A program made the translations under genes and the position numbers. Below the pieces are notes generated by a model. The model did no database searches, was not told the DNA's origin, and saw nothing but the letters and a program-made list of their open reading frames with translations. From Chitinophagales bacterium (GTDB taxonomy: Bacteria > Bacteroidota > Bacteroidia > Chitinophagales > CAIODY01): a stretch of DNA of 33,605 nt. This document shows positions 17,201 to 25,312 of the stretch, in pieces; position 1 is the first letter of the stretch; each line of letters starts with the position of its first letter. The DNA is taken from assembly GCA_947449695.1 (NCBI GenBank), contig CANFST010000035.1:1-33605 (forward strand), read 5' to 3'.

Positions 17201-20200
17201 GCCCTGCTGTAGTTAATTCAGCTTTAGCAACAATAACAGATAGTTTAGGATGTATAAAAACATTTAATGTTGGTCTGCCGGGAATTGTAGGCATTGTGCC
17301 ATGTTTAGCAGGTGTAACTGATACAGTAATATGTGTAGGCGCTACATTAAATATGAGTGATTGTGTAACAGGTTATTATGTTTATAACAGAGCATGGACA
17401 TTTTCTACAGGGGCTTGTAATCCAAATGGCACGCCTGTTTCTACCACATCTACTTATAGCCATACTTTTACAAGTAATGGGTATTATTATGTCAATTTAC
17501 ACCAAAGTAATCCATTTGGATGTTCGAGTGATACTTGTGTAAGAATTCATGTGCAAAATCCTATTGCTGCTTTTAAGAGCAGAGATACAATTCCATGTCC
17601 TGGTAGTTTCGATACTCTTATTAATAAATCAACTGGTGCATACAATACTTTAATTGTCACAATGAGTGCACCATCGATTAATTTTTATCAAACATTCACA
17701 TACAATAGAGTTATCGGTGTATCAAATATTCCAGATACAGTTCTCCTTCCATTAGGGTTTCCTGCTGATTATAATATTTGTTGGAAGGTAATTAGTTCAA
17801 CAGGATGTTCTGATTCTGTTTGTAGAAATTTACATGTGGCAGGACCAGTTGGTCATTTAAATTGCAGTAATGTTTATGTTTGTGTTGGCGATTCTGTTTG
17901 TTGCACATTAACAACCAATTCGATTGGAAATCCTTTTGTTAGGTTTTCTGATGGTACTTATGAATACTTAAGCTATAATTCATCTGGCATTTATAATTTC
18001 TGCCATCGATATACATTCCCAGGCCATCAATTGGTACAATCATTTATAGATGATGGTGCAGGATGCAGTTACCCTTTATTTGACACAGTAAATGTGGATG
18101 GTCCTATTGTGAATTTTTCATGGGCACCCTATAAAAAAGATTTTTGTGGTTCAGCGAATGTAGGAATGTTAGATTCATCAATTGCTTCTTTATATCCAAT
18201 AGATACTTCAAAATATAAGTGGATTATTTTTAATTCAAATGGTAGTGTTTTTGCAACTTACTCACACAGAAATCCTGTTATAAATATTTCAACACCTGGT
18301 TCTTATTCAATTATGGAAATAGTGAAAAGTACTTTTGGTTGCTCGGACACACTGCGAAAATCATTCATCAATGTTTATCCTTATCCAATTGCTCAGTTTA
18401 ATGCAAATCCAGATACAATTTGTATAAATCAATGTGTTAATTACCTAAACACTTCTATAAATCAAGATAGTGTTGGGGGATATAAATGGTTGCTTAATTA
18501 TCCTTCGGCCTCTGTTTATAGCACGGCAACTAATTATCAATATTGCTATGCAACCACTGGTTCTTTTCAATCGGTATTAATTGATAGTAGTGTACATGGT
18601 TGTATTGATACAAGTAGTATTCAAACAATAATTGTTTTGCCAAGCCTAACTGCTGGTTTTACACAAAGCGATGATACAATTTGTGCGTTAAGTGGGAATG
18701 TATTTTTCCATAGTACATCAATTCCAAATTCAGGTATAACATGGCAATGGAATTTTGGCGATGGTTCTACTATTTTAGGACCTGGCAATTTTCCAAATCC
18801 TTCTCATTTTTTCAATATGCAACCTGGGTCAAAAGACACATGCTTTGCAGTTAAATTAATAATCAGAAATTCATCAGGTTGTATTGATAGTTCAGTGCAT
18901 TATGTTTGTTTGTCCAACGTGCCAACTGCCGGGTTGATAGTTTCTAATAAAATTGGTTGCAGTCCATTAGTCACTTCATTTACTGATAACAGCATTTCAT
19001 TAGAACCAATTGCTTCTTATGTAATTGATTTTGGAGATGGTTCTCCACTTTACAATTCTTCTACAGCTCCTTCTGCATATGTGCATAGTTATATTAATAT
19101 AAGTCATACTAATACAGCTACTTATGTTGCTACTTATACTATCACTTCATTGTTTGGTTGTAAAAGCAGTTTGACTGATACATTTATAGTTTATCCAGTT
19201 CCATCAGTTTCGTTTATTCAAGACAATGATTCACTTTGTGGAAATGCAGTGGTGGTAAATTTTAGTAGTACCTCAACACCAAATTCGGGAGTTAATTTTA
19301 CCTGGAATTGGGGTGATGCCACAGCAAATACTTCTGGTAATTTCCCATCTACTGCACATGTATTTCATTTACCAGGAGGATTGGGAACAGCTTGTTATCC
19401 AACTCAATTAACTATTACAAGTCCGCATGGATGTCTTGATTCATTCAATCATACCATTTGTATTTCATCTGTTCCTATAGCGCATTTAACAATAGGGCCT
19501 AATGCCAGCTGCAATCCATTATCTACAACGTTTACAGATTCAAGTAATTCATTGGTACCAATTGGTAATTTCCTAATTGATTTTGGCGATGCATCAGCTA
19601 ACTTCAATTCACCAACTGCTCCAAATGGAGTAACGCATGCCTATTCTAACTTGAGCCACTCTGTTTCAGCAAAATATGTTGCTAATTATACTATCACTAC
19701 TCAATTTGGTTGTTCGCAAACTATAAAAGATACTTTTAGTGTATATCCAATTCCGGTAGCATGCTTAATTGCAACAGATTCAGTGTGTCCGCAAGTAAGT
19801 ACACCAATTGGTTGTGTTGCGCAAGCTGGGTTGCAATATCATTGGTATCATCCGATTGGATCAAATATTTTTAGTCCAAATGATACCACTGCAAATCCGA
19901 ATGTAGCTCCAGCAGTATCAACTACTTATAGTTTAGCAGTTAAGAATCAATGGGGATGTGTTGATACGGACTCTGTTTATATTTTTGTAAAAGGCTTATT
20001 GATTCCTTATGCCGGCAGAGATACTAATATTTGTGCTGGTGGCGTAGTTCATTTGTTTGCACAAGGAGGATTAAGTTATGTATGGCAACAATTAAGCGAT
20101 TGGTCAATTGTGAGTGATAGCGCAAGTTTCCATATTGCACCTAAAGTTTCAAATACCTATGAAGTAACAATCAGTGGTGATTGTAATACTGATTCAGTTA

Positions 20201-20766
20201 AAGTGCATGTAAATGTTTTCCCAACTCCATCTGTCACTATTAATCCTACAGAGGCAACTATTATAGCCGGACAAAAATATAACGTTACAGCAGTGCCTTC
20301 TGGTTTAGGTTTATTGCAATGGCATCCTGATTATAATATTAATTGCGATACCTGCAGAAGCGTAATTATGTCGCCAGATATCAATACAACTTATACTGTT
20401 GTTTTAACAGATGTTTATGGTTGTATAGATTCTACCGAAATCACTATTTATGTTTTATGTGATAAACAAAATTCTATTTATGTGCCTAATGCTTTCGAAC
20501 CAAGCGTTGGCGCATCAAGTCGTAACGCATATTTTTATGTGCAAGGAACAGGTGTGAAAGAATTAACTTATTTAAGGGTATTTAATAGATGGGGAGCTGA
20601 AGTATTTAATGCAGAACATGTTCCAATTAATAAGCCAGAAGCAGGTTGGGATGGTACTTTCAATGGATCTCCTGTAGGCATTGATGTTTATATGTACCAA
20701 ATGCAAGTAGAATGCAGCAATGGTAATTTGTTTCCAATTTCAGGGAATGTTACTATTATTAAATAA
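14290..20766 (+). CDS. Giant Cys-rich PKD-domain surface protein with type B T9SS sorting domain (2158 aa)
   Basis: A signal peptide covers about residues 1-22 (MRKIYYYLIGLFLLFNTASK, then AQA). The body is a long array of PKD and PKD-like Ig domains. FGDG-type signatures are seen near residue 165 (WYFGDN), 555 (YNFGDG), 860 (WSFGDG), 1485 (WNFGDG), 1580 (IDFGDG), 1675 (WNWGDA) and 1765 (IDFGDA). The protein is rich in Cys, about 14 in the first 235 residues, often in GCS/GC-D contexts at domain ends. The last 100 residues (from about 2060) form the gliding-motility-associated CHU_C domain: VPNAFEP, then LRVFNRWGAEVF, then GWDGTFNGSPVGIDVYMYQM. This is the type B T9SS signal, so the protein should be exported by T9SS and attached to or released from the surface. 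The usual PNxDGxND loop is altered. Likely roles are adhesion, gliding or matrix; no catalytic domain is visible. The gene stands alone, with ATG at 14290. Confidence 0.88.
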   Translation: MRKIYYYLIGLFLLFNTASKAQAIHACFSAGGGQTFPVTQCGGFVLPLTNCSTGTYDSAVWKLQISSNYNCTGPWGITFVTTKGGAQATAGTGYSLSVDGSYKVCLLIYNRTTGQVDSSCQCIAVVYPFPIPNFSVSDSFHCGGLTTTFTPQIQSGTTPYGPITWYFGDNLTQTTNTVSNVTHTYACKNSNPPCYSVTISVTDAHGCSKVVTKPCLVNVPCKPSATVSVTGGSACSTPTSITFHATPSGLYGHGIYSWWFPPGSTPPFTPTFGPSSSVGNVTQPFSTYGCKNVILAIKDSATGCSDTANVNNAVCIQGITVTSLSSNLNHVCCSQPFAITFNASSNPVSTPPCAIVGTLVATPVGGGATIVLGQISSTSPKTVSLPCTSSAAVTYNICFQNSTVTNLCNNCTLNYTGCLQVTVNPSPTAQINLTPPTLASYCSKGHQFCFNASTPSNNLPGCSYAWYLGSTSNTALSNTSTFCYTFPNFGTYKIYLKVCQSALNGGCCALDSIVVSQNPPTGSFIVSNTRGCDTLCAKFTVSPSTDSLYIYNFGDGTIVTSNQDTMHHCFHSNLDTCYTVTIIHIAHSLGGFVCVDTLRQKGIIKIGHKMIPSITMSPPIQCLVHKQACVYVYPNNPGLIPPTGASNSTCLSKACHWYFTKPFDPNPIVQSYVCDSPKVCFDDTGHFDAHYVIINNTCPDTVVVHNAVVINGVLGDFKDSLHCASNGTLTNFCVTIKSNIKVFPTPTNPHDSTHIKFIVNNNTCGSPTIYNFAVAPNGPPPIFNHCFCTAGSYTITMITKNSATGCPPDTTIKTITVASYHAVMNLSPISTNPIGCFVYPYGFCFTSIGSSPALPDKITWSFGDGKTLNNATAPCHTYDSCGTYIVKLRLADNSGTCSDSTQLTVALHDIYPNITASLVSPCSNCYVFHNSTVFCGGTPGTTTIHFYNIVGGATIPDIVIHGAWTSYTFCSPAVVNSALATITDSLGCIKTFNVGLPGIVGIVPCLAGVTDTVICVGATLNMSDCVTGYYVYNRAWTFSTGACNPNGTPVSTTSTYSHTFTSNGYYYVNLHQSNPFGCSSDTCVRIHVQNPIAAFKSRDTIPCPGSFDTLINKSTGAYNTLIVTMSAPSINFYQTFTYNRVIGVSNIPDTVLLPLGFPADYNICWKVISSTGCSDSVCRNLHVAGPVGHLNCSNVYVCVGDSVCCTLTTNSIGNPFVRFSDGTYEYLSYNSSGIYNFCHRYTFPGHQLVQSFIDDGAGCSYPLFDTVNVDGPIVNFSWAPYKKDFCGSANVGMLDSSIASLYPIDTSKYKWIIFNSNGSVFATYSHRNPVINISTPGSYSIMEIVKSTFGCSDTLRKSFINVYPYPIAQFNANPDTICINQCVNYLNTSINQDSVGGYKWLLNYPSASVYSTATNYQYCYATTGSFQSVLIDSSVHGCIDTSSIQTIIVLPSLTAGFTQSDDTICALSGNVFFHSTSIPNSGITWQWNFGDGSTILGPGNFPNPSHFFNMQPGSKDTCFAVKLIIRNSSGCIDSSVHYVCLSNVPTAGLIVSNKIGCSPLVTSFTDNSISLEPIASYVIDFGDGSPLYNSSTAPSAYVHSYINISHTNTATYVATYTITSLFGCKSSLTDTFIVYPVPSVSFIQDNDSLCGNAVVVNFSSTSTPNSGVNFTWNWGDATANTSGNFPSTAHVFHLPGGLGTACYPTQLTITSPHGCLDSFNHTICISSVPIAHLTIGPNASCNPLSTTFTDSSNSLVPIGNFLIDFGDASANFNSPTAPNGVTHAYSNLSHSVSAKYVANYTITTQFGCSQTIKDTFSVYPIPVACLIATDSVCPQVSTPIGCVAQAGLQYHWYHPIGSNIFSPNDTTANPNVAPAVSTTYSLAVKNQWGCVDTDSVYIFVKGLLIPYAGRDTNICAGGVVHLFAQGGLSYVWQQLSDWSIVSDSASFHIAPKVSNTYEVTISGDCNTDSVKVHVNVFPTPSVTINPTEATIIAGQKYNVTAVPSGLGLLQWHPDYNINCDTCRSVIMSPDINTTYTVVLTDVYGCIDSTEITIYVLCDKQNSIYVPNAFEPSVGASSRNAYFYVQGTGVKELTYLRVFNRWGAEVFNAEHVPINKPEAGWDGTFNGSPVGIDVYMYQMQVECSNGNLFPISGNVTIIK
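18646..19755 (+). repeat. Two tandem copies of a 185-residue double-PKD unit
   Basis: Residues 1453-1637 and 1638-1822 of the giant align end to end with an offset of about 185. Each copy has an F-x-Q-x-D-D/N-D-x-x-C opening, an S-x-P-N-S-G / W-N-x-G-D core, a C-x-S/x-S-VP junction, an S-N/x-C-x-P-L-x-x-x-F-T-D second domain with I-D-F-G-D, and a VYPxP end. The boundary falls at about 19200. This is a two-domain duplication inside the PKD array. Confidence 0.75.
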
Positions 20767-20790
20767 CGTTTGATTCTCGATTTTCATTAG

Positions 20791-20826
20791 ACACTTCCCA
20801 TATCTAATTATTGGGAAGTGTTTATA
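20791..20826 (+). terminator. Hairpin terminator after the PKD giant
   Basis: A perfect 10-bp inverted repeat pairs ACACTTCCCA (20791-20800) with TGGGAAGTGT (20812-20821) around an 11-nt loop. It starts 25 nt past the stop of the plus-strand giant and is followed by a short T-rich stretch (TTATACT). It also lies just beyond the stop of the convergent methyltransferase gene, but that side lacks a U-tract. Confidence 0.7.
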
Positions 20827-20850
20827 CTATTGATTTAAACGATCTGATTA

Positions 20851-22203
20851 TTACTTCAAAATCCTCCCATTCATAGGATAATAATTGTTGAGGCGATTTG
20901 GCAAAACCTTTGCCCATCCTAAGTTTTGGTTTTGATATTGCATCAATGTCCAGCCAGTTTTATCGAAGCTAAAATCTTTGATGTCTTCCTTTTTCAAATA
21001 TTGAATAGCTTGTTCGTAGCTTAATTCTGCTTTTTGAATGGAATCAGAAAGCATGGTACTTAAAGCCAGTTCATGGTCAGGAATTAAATCTTTGTGTGTC
21101 AATTGACCAACGCATATCCCACTTTTAATCACATTCAATTGGCTGCTGATAAATTCCATTTCATCAATTAATGATTTTGGTTGTGCAATGATGAATTCGT
21201 TTTTTGGTTGAAACTCATATTTGTCAGCATCTTTCAGCCAGTTGTTCAAAATGGCTTTATTGATGGAAGATGTTTTTTGTTTTGATTTTTTCAATCGTGG
21301 TTTTTCGAAAGCATCGTTTTGCTTTCGCATAGCGCAACAAAAAAATCCTTCGCCTTGCAGCAAATGCGGATAAAATCTGAAACCTTTTGCTTTGTATTTT
21401 TTTGATTCTGTCGAAACAATATTCCATTCTGTAGGGACATTGAAAGAAATATTTTCAGCTTGCAATTCGTCTATCATCCAGTCAGCAATCGCTTCGTTTT
21501 CACTTTCCGAAAAACTGCAAGTACTGTAAATTAAAACACCATTCGGTTTCAAACATTTCCAAACATCGGCTAAAATCCTTTGCTGACGCTGACTACAAAG
21601 ATTTACTAAATTGTCATTCCATTCATTTAAATATTCTGGCTCTTTGCGAAACAAACCACTTCCGCTGCATGGTGCATCAATTACCAAAACATCAAAGTAA
21701 TTTTCTAAACGCTCAAAATGCTTAGGGTCATTATTGGTTACCAATACATTTTCACTTCCCCATTTCGTAATATTTTCTTTTAAAATCGTAGCTCGGTTTT
21801 TTATCACTTCATTTGAAACCAGCAATGAATTTTCATTGAGCAATGATGCAATTAATGTTGACTTACCACCCGGAGCAGCACATAAATCAAGCACTTTGAG
21901 CGATTGTAATAAGTCAACACTTTGTTTCAAAACAAATTCTAAAAACATACTGCTGGCTTCTTGCACATAATAACAGCCAGCATGAAATAATGGGTCGTAA
22001 GTAAATGATGGTCGTTCTTTCAAATAAAATCCATTTTCGTACCAAGCAATTTTTTTTTCGTTTTCAAACTCAGAAATTTTCTTTTTAGGATTTAATCGGA
22101 TAGAAGTATTGGGCGATTGTTGATGTGCTTGCAAAAATGCAATTTCATCAAAGCCTTGTTGTAAGCGAAGTTCAGCCAATAATGATTCTGGTACTTTATT
22201 CAT
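20851..22203 (-). CDS. rsmF: RsmF-like 16S rRNA cytosine-5 methyltransferase (NOL1/NOP2/Sun family)
   Basis: This 450-residue SAM-dependent methyltransferase has the Sun-family motifs: SAM-binding DLCAAPGGKST at residues 106-116, motif IV DAPCSGSG with C179, and motif VI STCSFSESENE with the nucleophile C229. Family members methylate C5 of cytosine in RNA, and RsmF acts on 16S rRNA. The N-terminal part (IRLNPKK) and a C-terminal extension of about 180 residues with a PUA-like tail (ending GWAKVLPNRLNNYYPMNGRI) fit the RsmF/YebU type better than RsmB, which carries a NusB domain. The ATG overlaps the stop of the upstream EamA gene as ATGA, so the two are translationally coupled. The exact target base is inferred from the family only. 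Confidence 0.88.
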   Translation of the reverse strand: MNKVPESLLAELRLQQGFDEIAFLQAHQQSPNTSIRLNPKKKISEFENEKKIAWYENGFYLKERPSFTYDPLFHAGCYYVQEASSMFLEFVLKQSVDLLQSLKVLDLCAAPGGKSTLIASLLNENSLLVSNEVIKNRATILKENITKWGSENVLVTNNDPKHFERLENYFDVLVIDAPCSGSGLFRKEPEYLNEWNDNLVNLCSQRQQRILADVWKCLKPNGVLIYSTCSFSESENEAIADWMIDELQAENISFNVPTEWNIVSTESKKYKAKGFRFYPHLLQGEGFFCCAMRKQNDAFEKPRLKKSKQKTSSINKAILNNWLKDADKYEFQPKNEFIIAQPKSLIDEMEFISSQLNVIKSGICVGQLTHKDLIPDHELALSTMLSDSIQKAELSYEQAIQYLKKEDIKDFSFDKTGWTLMQYQNQNLGWAKVLPNRLNNYYPMNGRILK

Positions 22204-23057
22204 CGTTTCAAAATAACAATTAAAATTCCTATTAACACAACCATCCCACCAATGATTTGTGAAGTAGTTAAAAATTCATTTAGAACAGGAATAGCGAATA
22301 AGGAAGTAAGTATGGCCTGACTTAATAACATCACTGAACCAATTGCAGATTGAATATGACCAAGCGCATAGTTAATGGTTAACCACCCAGCAACATGGGT
22401 GATTAATCCCAATCCGATTAGCGGAAGCCAAGACTCTTGCGGCACGGCTAATGAAGTATGCAAAAATAAAGAACTGATAAAAAGAGTAACGGTGCAGCTT
22501 AATGTTGCAAAAGTCATGAAGGTAAGCGTATCTGTTTTTTGTCTTGATTTACCAGTTGCTAAAATGTAACAAGCATAGAAAAAACTTGCAATCAGCGCAA
22601 AGCCATTTCCCAAGCCTATTTCAAGGTGATTTACTTTTTCCCAGCCAATGGCTAAAATCATTCCGGCAATGGAAATGAATGTGCCCAACCAGAAATATTT
22701 ATTGAGTTTTTGTTTGAAAAAAATGGTGGTTCCTAATGCTACCCATACTGGAGCAAAGTTGGCTAAAGCAGTGCTGAAGCCTGCTGAAGAAAGTAGAATG
22801 GATTGATTCCAGAAAGTTAAATCCATGCCGAAGAAAAATCCGCCTAGGCAAATGAGCCAGAGATTTTCTTTAGTTGGAAATTTATTTTTACTGATTAACC
22901 AGATTGGAAACAGTACTATTAATGCAATCAAAACTCTATAAAATGCTGATGTGATGCCGGGTACATGAGCAAGTTTTACAAAAATAGCTGACCAGCTAAT
23001 GCAAATTGCACCAACAAAAAGTAAGAGATAGGCATAGCGTTTTGGATTTGTTTGCAA
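22200..23057 (-). CDS. EamA/DMT-family transporter
   Basis: This 285-residue protein has about ten hydrophobic segments and the two-fold repeat of the EamA (DUF6) drug/metabolite transporter family. The first half includes WSAIFVKLAHVPGITSAFYR and the loop FFFGMDLTFWNQSILLSSAG; the second includes GLITHVAGWLTINYALGHIQ and ends with the Lys/Arg-tipped last helix. Family members export amino acids or other small metabolites across the inner membrane; the substrate cannot be told. The start is TTG at 23057. The frame is closed 6 nt further upstream and no ATG exists before the first transmembrane segment. It begins 1 nt after the DUF3820 stop and overlaps rsmF by 4 nt, making a compact operon. 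Confidence 0.88.
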   Translation of the reverse strand: MQTNPKRYAYLLLFVGAICISWSAIFVKLAHVPGITSAFYRVLIALIVLFPIWLISKNKFPTKENLWLICLGGFFFGMDLTFWNQSILLSSAGFSTALANFAPVWVALGTTIFFKQKLNKYFWLGTFISIAGMILAIGWEKVNHLEIGLGNGFALIASFFYACYILATGKSRQKTDTLTFMTFATLSCTVTLFISSLFLHTSLAVPQESWLPLIGLGLITHVAGWLTINYALGHIQSAIGSVMLLSQAILTSLFAIPVLNEFLTTSQIIGGMVVLIGILIVILKR

Positions 23058-23058
23058 A

Positions 23059-23283
23059 TTATTTCAATCGTTTTAATTGATGAATAATTTCTTCCAGTCC
23101 GTTAAGTTTTATTTCATAAAGCGTTTCGAGTTGCATTCCAAGCTTGCCTTTCGGGAAACCATCTTTTCGTTTGAACCATTCTAAATAGGAAACAGGTAAA
23201 TCAGCAATCATTCTGCCTTTGTATTTTCCAAATGGCATTGGTGTTTTGATGAGTGACAATAATATTTCGTGATTGGGTTCCAA
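23059..23283 (-). CDS. DUF3820 family small protein
   Basis: This 74-residue protein carries the DUF3820 signature MPFGKYKGRMIADLPVSYLE at residues 16-35, followed by WFKRKDGFPKGKLGMQLETL and a helical C-terminus. The family is widespread in Bacteroidota and gammaproteobacteria and has been called a putative quorum-sensing-regulated virulence factor. Its biochemical function is not established. The start taken is TTG at 23283, because a TGA closes the frame directly upstream. An internal ATG at residue 16 would remove residues that are usually conserved in the family. It heads the DUF3820-EamA-rsmF operon with a 1-nt gap downstream. Confidence 0.8.
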   Translation of the reverse strand: MEPNHEILLSLIKTPMPFGKYKGRMIADLPVSYLEWFKRKDGFPKGKLGMQLETLYEIKLNGLEEIIHQLKRLK

Positions 23284-23354
23284 TCATACAAAGCTAATAT
23301 ACCTTTTCTCTAACCAAAATTATTATTTTGATTTCACTAAAAAACAGCTAAAAT

Positions 23355-24299
23355 TTATCTGATAAACAAACTGTTGATTGATTTATTTTCTACTGCATTT
23401 CTGATAGCAGTTGCAAACAAAGGTGCAACTTGCAGTCTCTTTATTTTATCACTTTTTCTTGAATAAGGAATGGTATCGCAAACAACTAATTCAGTTAGCA
23501 CGGAATTTTCAACACGTTCAATTGCCTGACCAGAAAGCACAGGATGTGTGCAAACTGCACGTACACTTTTTGCTCCCTTCTCCATTAATAATTTTGCGGC
23601 ACTAGTCAATGTTCCTGCTGTGTCAATAATATCATCTACCAAAATTACATCTTTACCTGTTACGTCACCAATTACAGTCATAGCTGCCACTTCATTAGCA
23701 CGTTTGCGTTGTTTGTCGCAAATAACCATTTCGCCATTAAAGTGCTTTGCATAACCTCTTGCACGATTTGTACTTCCCACATCAGGTGAAGCGAAACAGA
23801 TATTATCATCAATTCCTAATGCTTTTAAATAAGGGATGAAAACATAAGATGAATCTAAATGGTCCATCGGAATATCAAAGAAACCTTGAATTTGCGGTGC
23901 ATGCAAATCCATTGTCATCACTCGGTTAGCACCCGAAGCAACAATTAAGTTAGCAACCAACTTTGCGCCAAGAGAAACTCTCGGTCTGTCTTTTCTGTCC
24001 TGACGAGCAAAACCAAAATAAGGAATTACAGCGGTGATATACTTAGCTGATGCACGTTTTGCGGCATCAATCACTAGCAATAATTCCATCAGATTTTCAG
24101 CAGGCATATTGGTACTTGCTACTACGAAAACATAATCGCCACGAACTGATTCCTGAATTTCAGGTTGGATTTCTCCATCGCTGAATTTCTGAATGTTGAT
24201 TTTTGCTAAAGGCAATTCCAATTCACGAACAATATCGTTACTAATATATTGTGAATTTGTAGCCGAAAATATTTTTACCGACGATGCTGGGGTAATCAT
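23355..24299 (-). CDS. prs: Ribose-phosphate pyrophosphokinase (PRPP synthetase)
   Basis: This 314-residue enzyme makes 5-phosphoribosyl-1-diphosphate from ribose 5-phosphate and ATP, feeding nucleotide, His and NAD synthesis in the cytoplasm. Class I signatures are present: KFSDGEIQPEIQESVRGDYV near residues 38-57, the flexible-loop ARQDRKDRPRVSLGAKL at 98-114, DLHAPQIQGFFDIPMDHL at 131-148 with the metal-binding His133, and the ribose-5-phosphate/PRPP loop VDDIIDTAGT at 221-230. The length is standard. The ATG is at 24297-24299. The transaldolase gene lies 31 nt upstream on the same strand, giving a small sugar-phosphate unit. Confidence 0.97.
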   Translation of the reverse strand: MITPASSVKIFSATNSQYISNDIVRELELPLAKINIQKFSDGEIQPEIQESVRGDYVFVVASTNMPAENLMELLLVIDAAKRASAKYITAVIPYFGFARQDRKDRPRVSLGAKLVANLIVASGANRVMTMDLHAPQIQGFFDIPMDHLDSSYVFIPYLKALGIDDNICFASPDVGSTNRARGYAKHFNGEMVICDKQRKRANEVAAMTVIGDVTGKDVILVDDIIDTAGTLTSAAKLLMEKGAKSVRAVCTHPVLSGQAIERVENSVLTELVVCDTIPYSRKSDKIKRLQVAPLFATAIRNAVENKSINSLFIR

Positions 24300-24330
24300 T
24301 TTTTATAAAAAATTGAGTAGTGAAAATTGA

Positions 24331-24996
24331 TTATTTTTTTGCTTCCGCTGCTTTTGCATGATCAGCTAAAAATTGCGCCAAGCCAATATCAGTCAAAGGA
24401 TGTTTCAATAAACCCATAATCGCTGAAAGAGGCGCAGTTACTACATGTGCACCTGATTGAGCACATTTCACAATATGCAAAGAACTGCGAATAGAAGCAG
24501 CTAAAATTTGCGTATCAAATTGATAAATGGAATAGATTTGATTGATTTCCTGAATCAATTGTACACCGTCCCAATTACTATCATCTACTCTGCCAATGAA
24601 TGGCGAGAGGTATGTTGCGCCTGCTTTTGCAGCCAATATAGCTTGCCCGGCACTAAATACTAAAGTGCAATTTGTTTTGATGCCTTGAGATGAAAAATAT
24701 TTTATGGCTTTAATACCATCTTTAATCATCGGAACTTTTACCACGATATGCTCATTCAATTTTGCTAACGCTTTTCCTTCTTTAATAATGCCTTCATAAT
24801 CGGTTGCAATCACTTCGGCACTCACAGGTCCGTGAACCAATTTACAGATTTTTACATAGTGCGCATTCACTGCTTCTTCGCCGCTGATGCCCTCTTTCGC
24901 CATTAAAGATGGATTGGTTGTAACACCGTCTAAAATGCCTAAATCGTGGGCTTCTCTTATTTGGTCAAGATTGGCAGTGTCAATGAAAAATTTCAT
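24331..24996 (-). CDS. tal: Transaldolase (TalC/FSA-like, small class)
   Basis: This 221-residue TIM-barrel aldolase belongs to the TalC/fructose-6-phosphate aldolase class. The Schiff-base Lys is K87 (VVKVP), and the N-terminal FIDTAN and DGVTTNPSL are typical. Two residues point to transaldolase rather than fructose-6-phosphate aldolase activity: Glu61 in SAEVIATD, where E. coli FSA has Gln, and Phe133 in SPFIGRVDD, where FSA has Tyr. Transaldolase moves a dihydroxyacetone unit between sugar phosphates in the non-oxidative pentose phosphate pathway. The length is normal for the class. The ATG is at 24994-24996. prs follows by 31 nt, and the SRP RNA gene lies upstream on the same strand. Confidence 0.92.
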   Translation of the reverse strand: MKFFIDTANLDQIREAHDLGILDGVTTNPSLMAKEGISGEEAVNAHYVKICKLVHGPVSAEVIATDYEGIIKEGKALAKLNEHIVVKVPMIKDGIKAIKYFSSQGIKTNCTLVFSAGQAILAAKAGATYLSPFIGRVDDSNWDGVQLIQEINQIYSIYQFDTQILAASIRSSLHIVKCAQSGAHVVTAPLSAIMGLLKHPLTDIGLAQFLADHAKAAEAKK

Positions 24997-25119
24997 GATA
25001 AATTAATTTTGAGGATTAAAATTTGTGGAATTTATAATGAGCAAAGAAACGGAGAGAAAATTGTTTCGATGAATTTATTTGTACAACTATGTTGATAAAA
25101 TTATTCGGAAAGAATTGAA

Positions 25120-25137
25120 GAGAGCTAAATAAAAAAT
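25120..25137 (-). terminator. T-rich terminator tail of the SRP RNA
   Basis: Directly after the closing stem of the SRP RNA, the minus strand reads ATTTTTTATTTAGC. The terminal stem of the RNA followed by this U-tract forms a natural Rho-independent terminator. Confidence 0.65.
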
Positions 25138-25230
25138 GGCAAGTTACCTATATCGCACCGCTCAACCGCCTACCCTTGCTGCCTTCCGACCCTGGGGGAG
25201 TAAGCAGGAGCTGGTCGTATAGGACTTGCC
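25138..25230 (-). ncRNA. ffs: Signal recognition particle RNA (bacterial 4.5S type)
   Basis: The minus strand carries the nearly invariant SRP RNA apical region, CAGGGTCGGAAGGCAGCAAG, which includes the GGAA tetraloop and the asymmetric loop bound by Ffh. The ends pair as GGCAAGT / ACTTGCC, with further pairing of CCTATACG with CG-A-TATAGG, giving one long hairpin of about 93 nt. With Ffh and FtsY this RNA targets inner-membrane proteins to the translocon. A perfect -7 promoter box lies just upstream and a U-tract follows. The ends are set by the terminal pairing and could be off by a few bases. Confidence 0.92.
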
Positions 25231-25234
25231 GCTG

Positions 25235-25242
25235 CAAATGTA
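25235..25242 (-). promoter_or_regulatory. -7 promoter box of the SRP RNA
   Basis: On the minus strand TACATTTG followed by C is a perfect match to the Bacteroidota -7 element TAnnTTTG. It ends 5 nt before the first paired base of the SRP RNA, exactly where transcription should begin. No good TTTG is found at the expected -33 distance. Confidence 0.65.
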
Positions 25243-25304
25243 ATTCAGCAAAATCAAAAAAAAGTGTTTCATGGAAATTTTATTTCTGAGAAGTTATTTT
25301 TTAT

Positions 25305-25312
25305 TAAATTTG
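25305..25312 (+). promoter_or_regulatory. -7 promoter box of the SprB-repeat giant
   Basis: On the plus strand TAAATTTG is a perfect match to TAnnTTTG. It lies 24 nt before the TTG start of the giant, which predicts a leader of about 20 nt. The -33 position holds only ATTT/TTTC rather than TTTG. Confidence 0.5.

Noticed and set aside
20851-22203. RsmB assignment for the Sun-family methyltransferase
   Set aside because: There is no N-terminal NusB-like domain, and a long C-terminal extension is present instead, as in RsmF/YebU.
24331-24996. Fructose-6-phosphate aldolase assignment
   Set aside because: The two diagnostic positions carry Glu and Phe, as in transaldolases.
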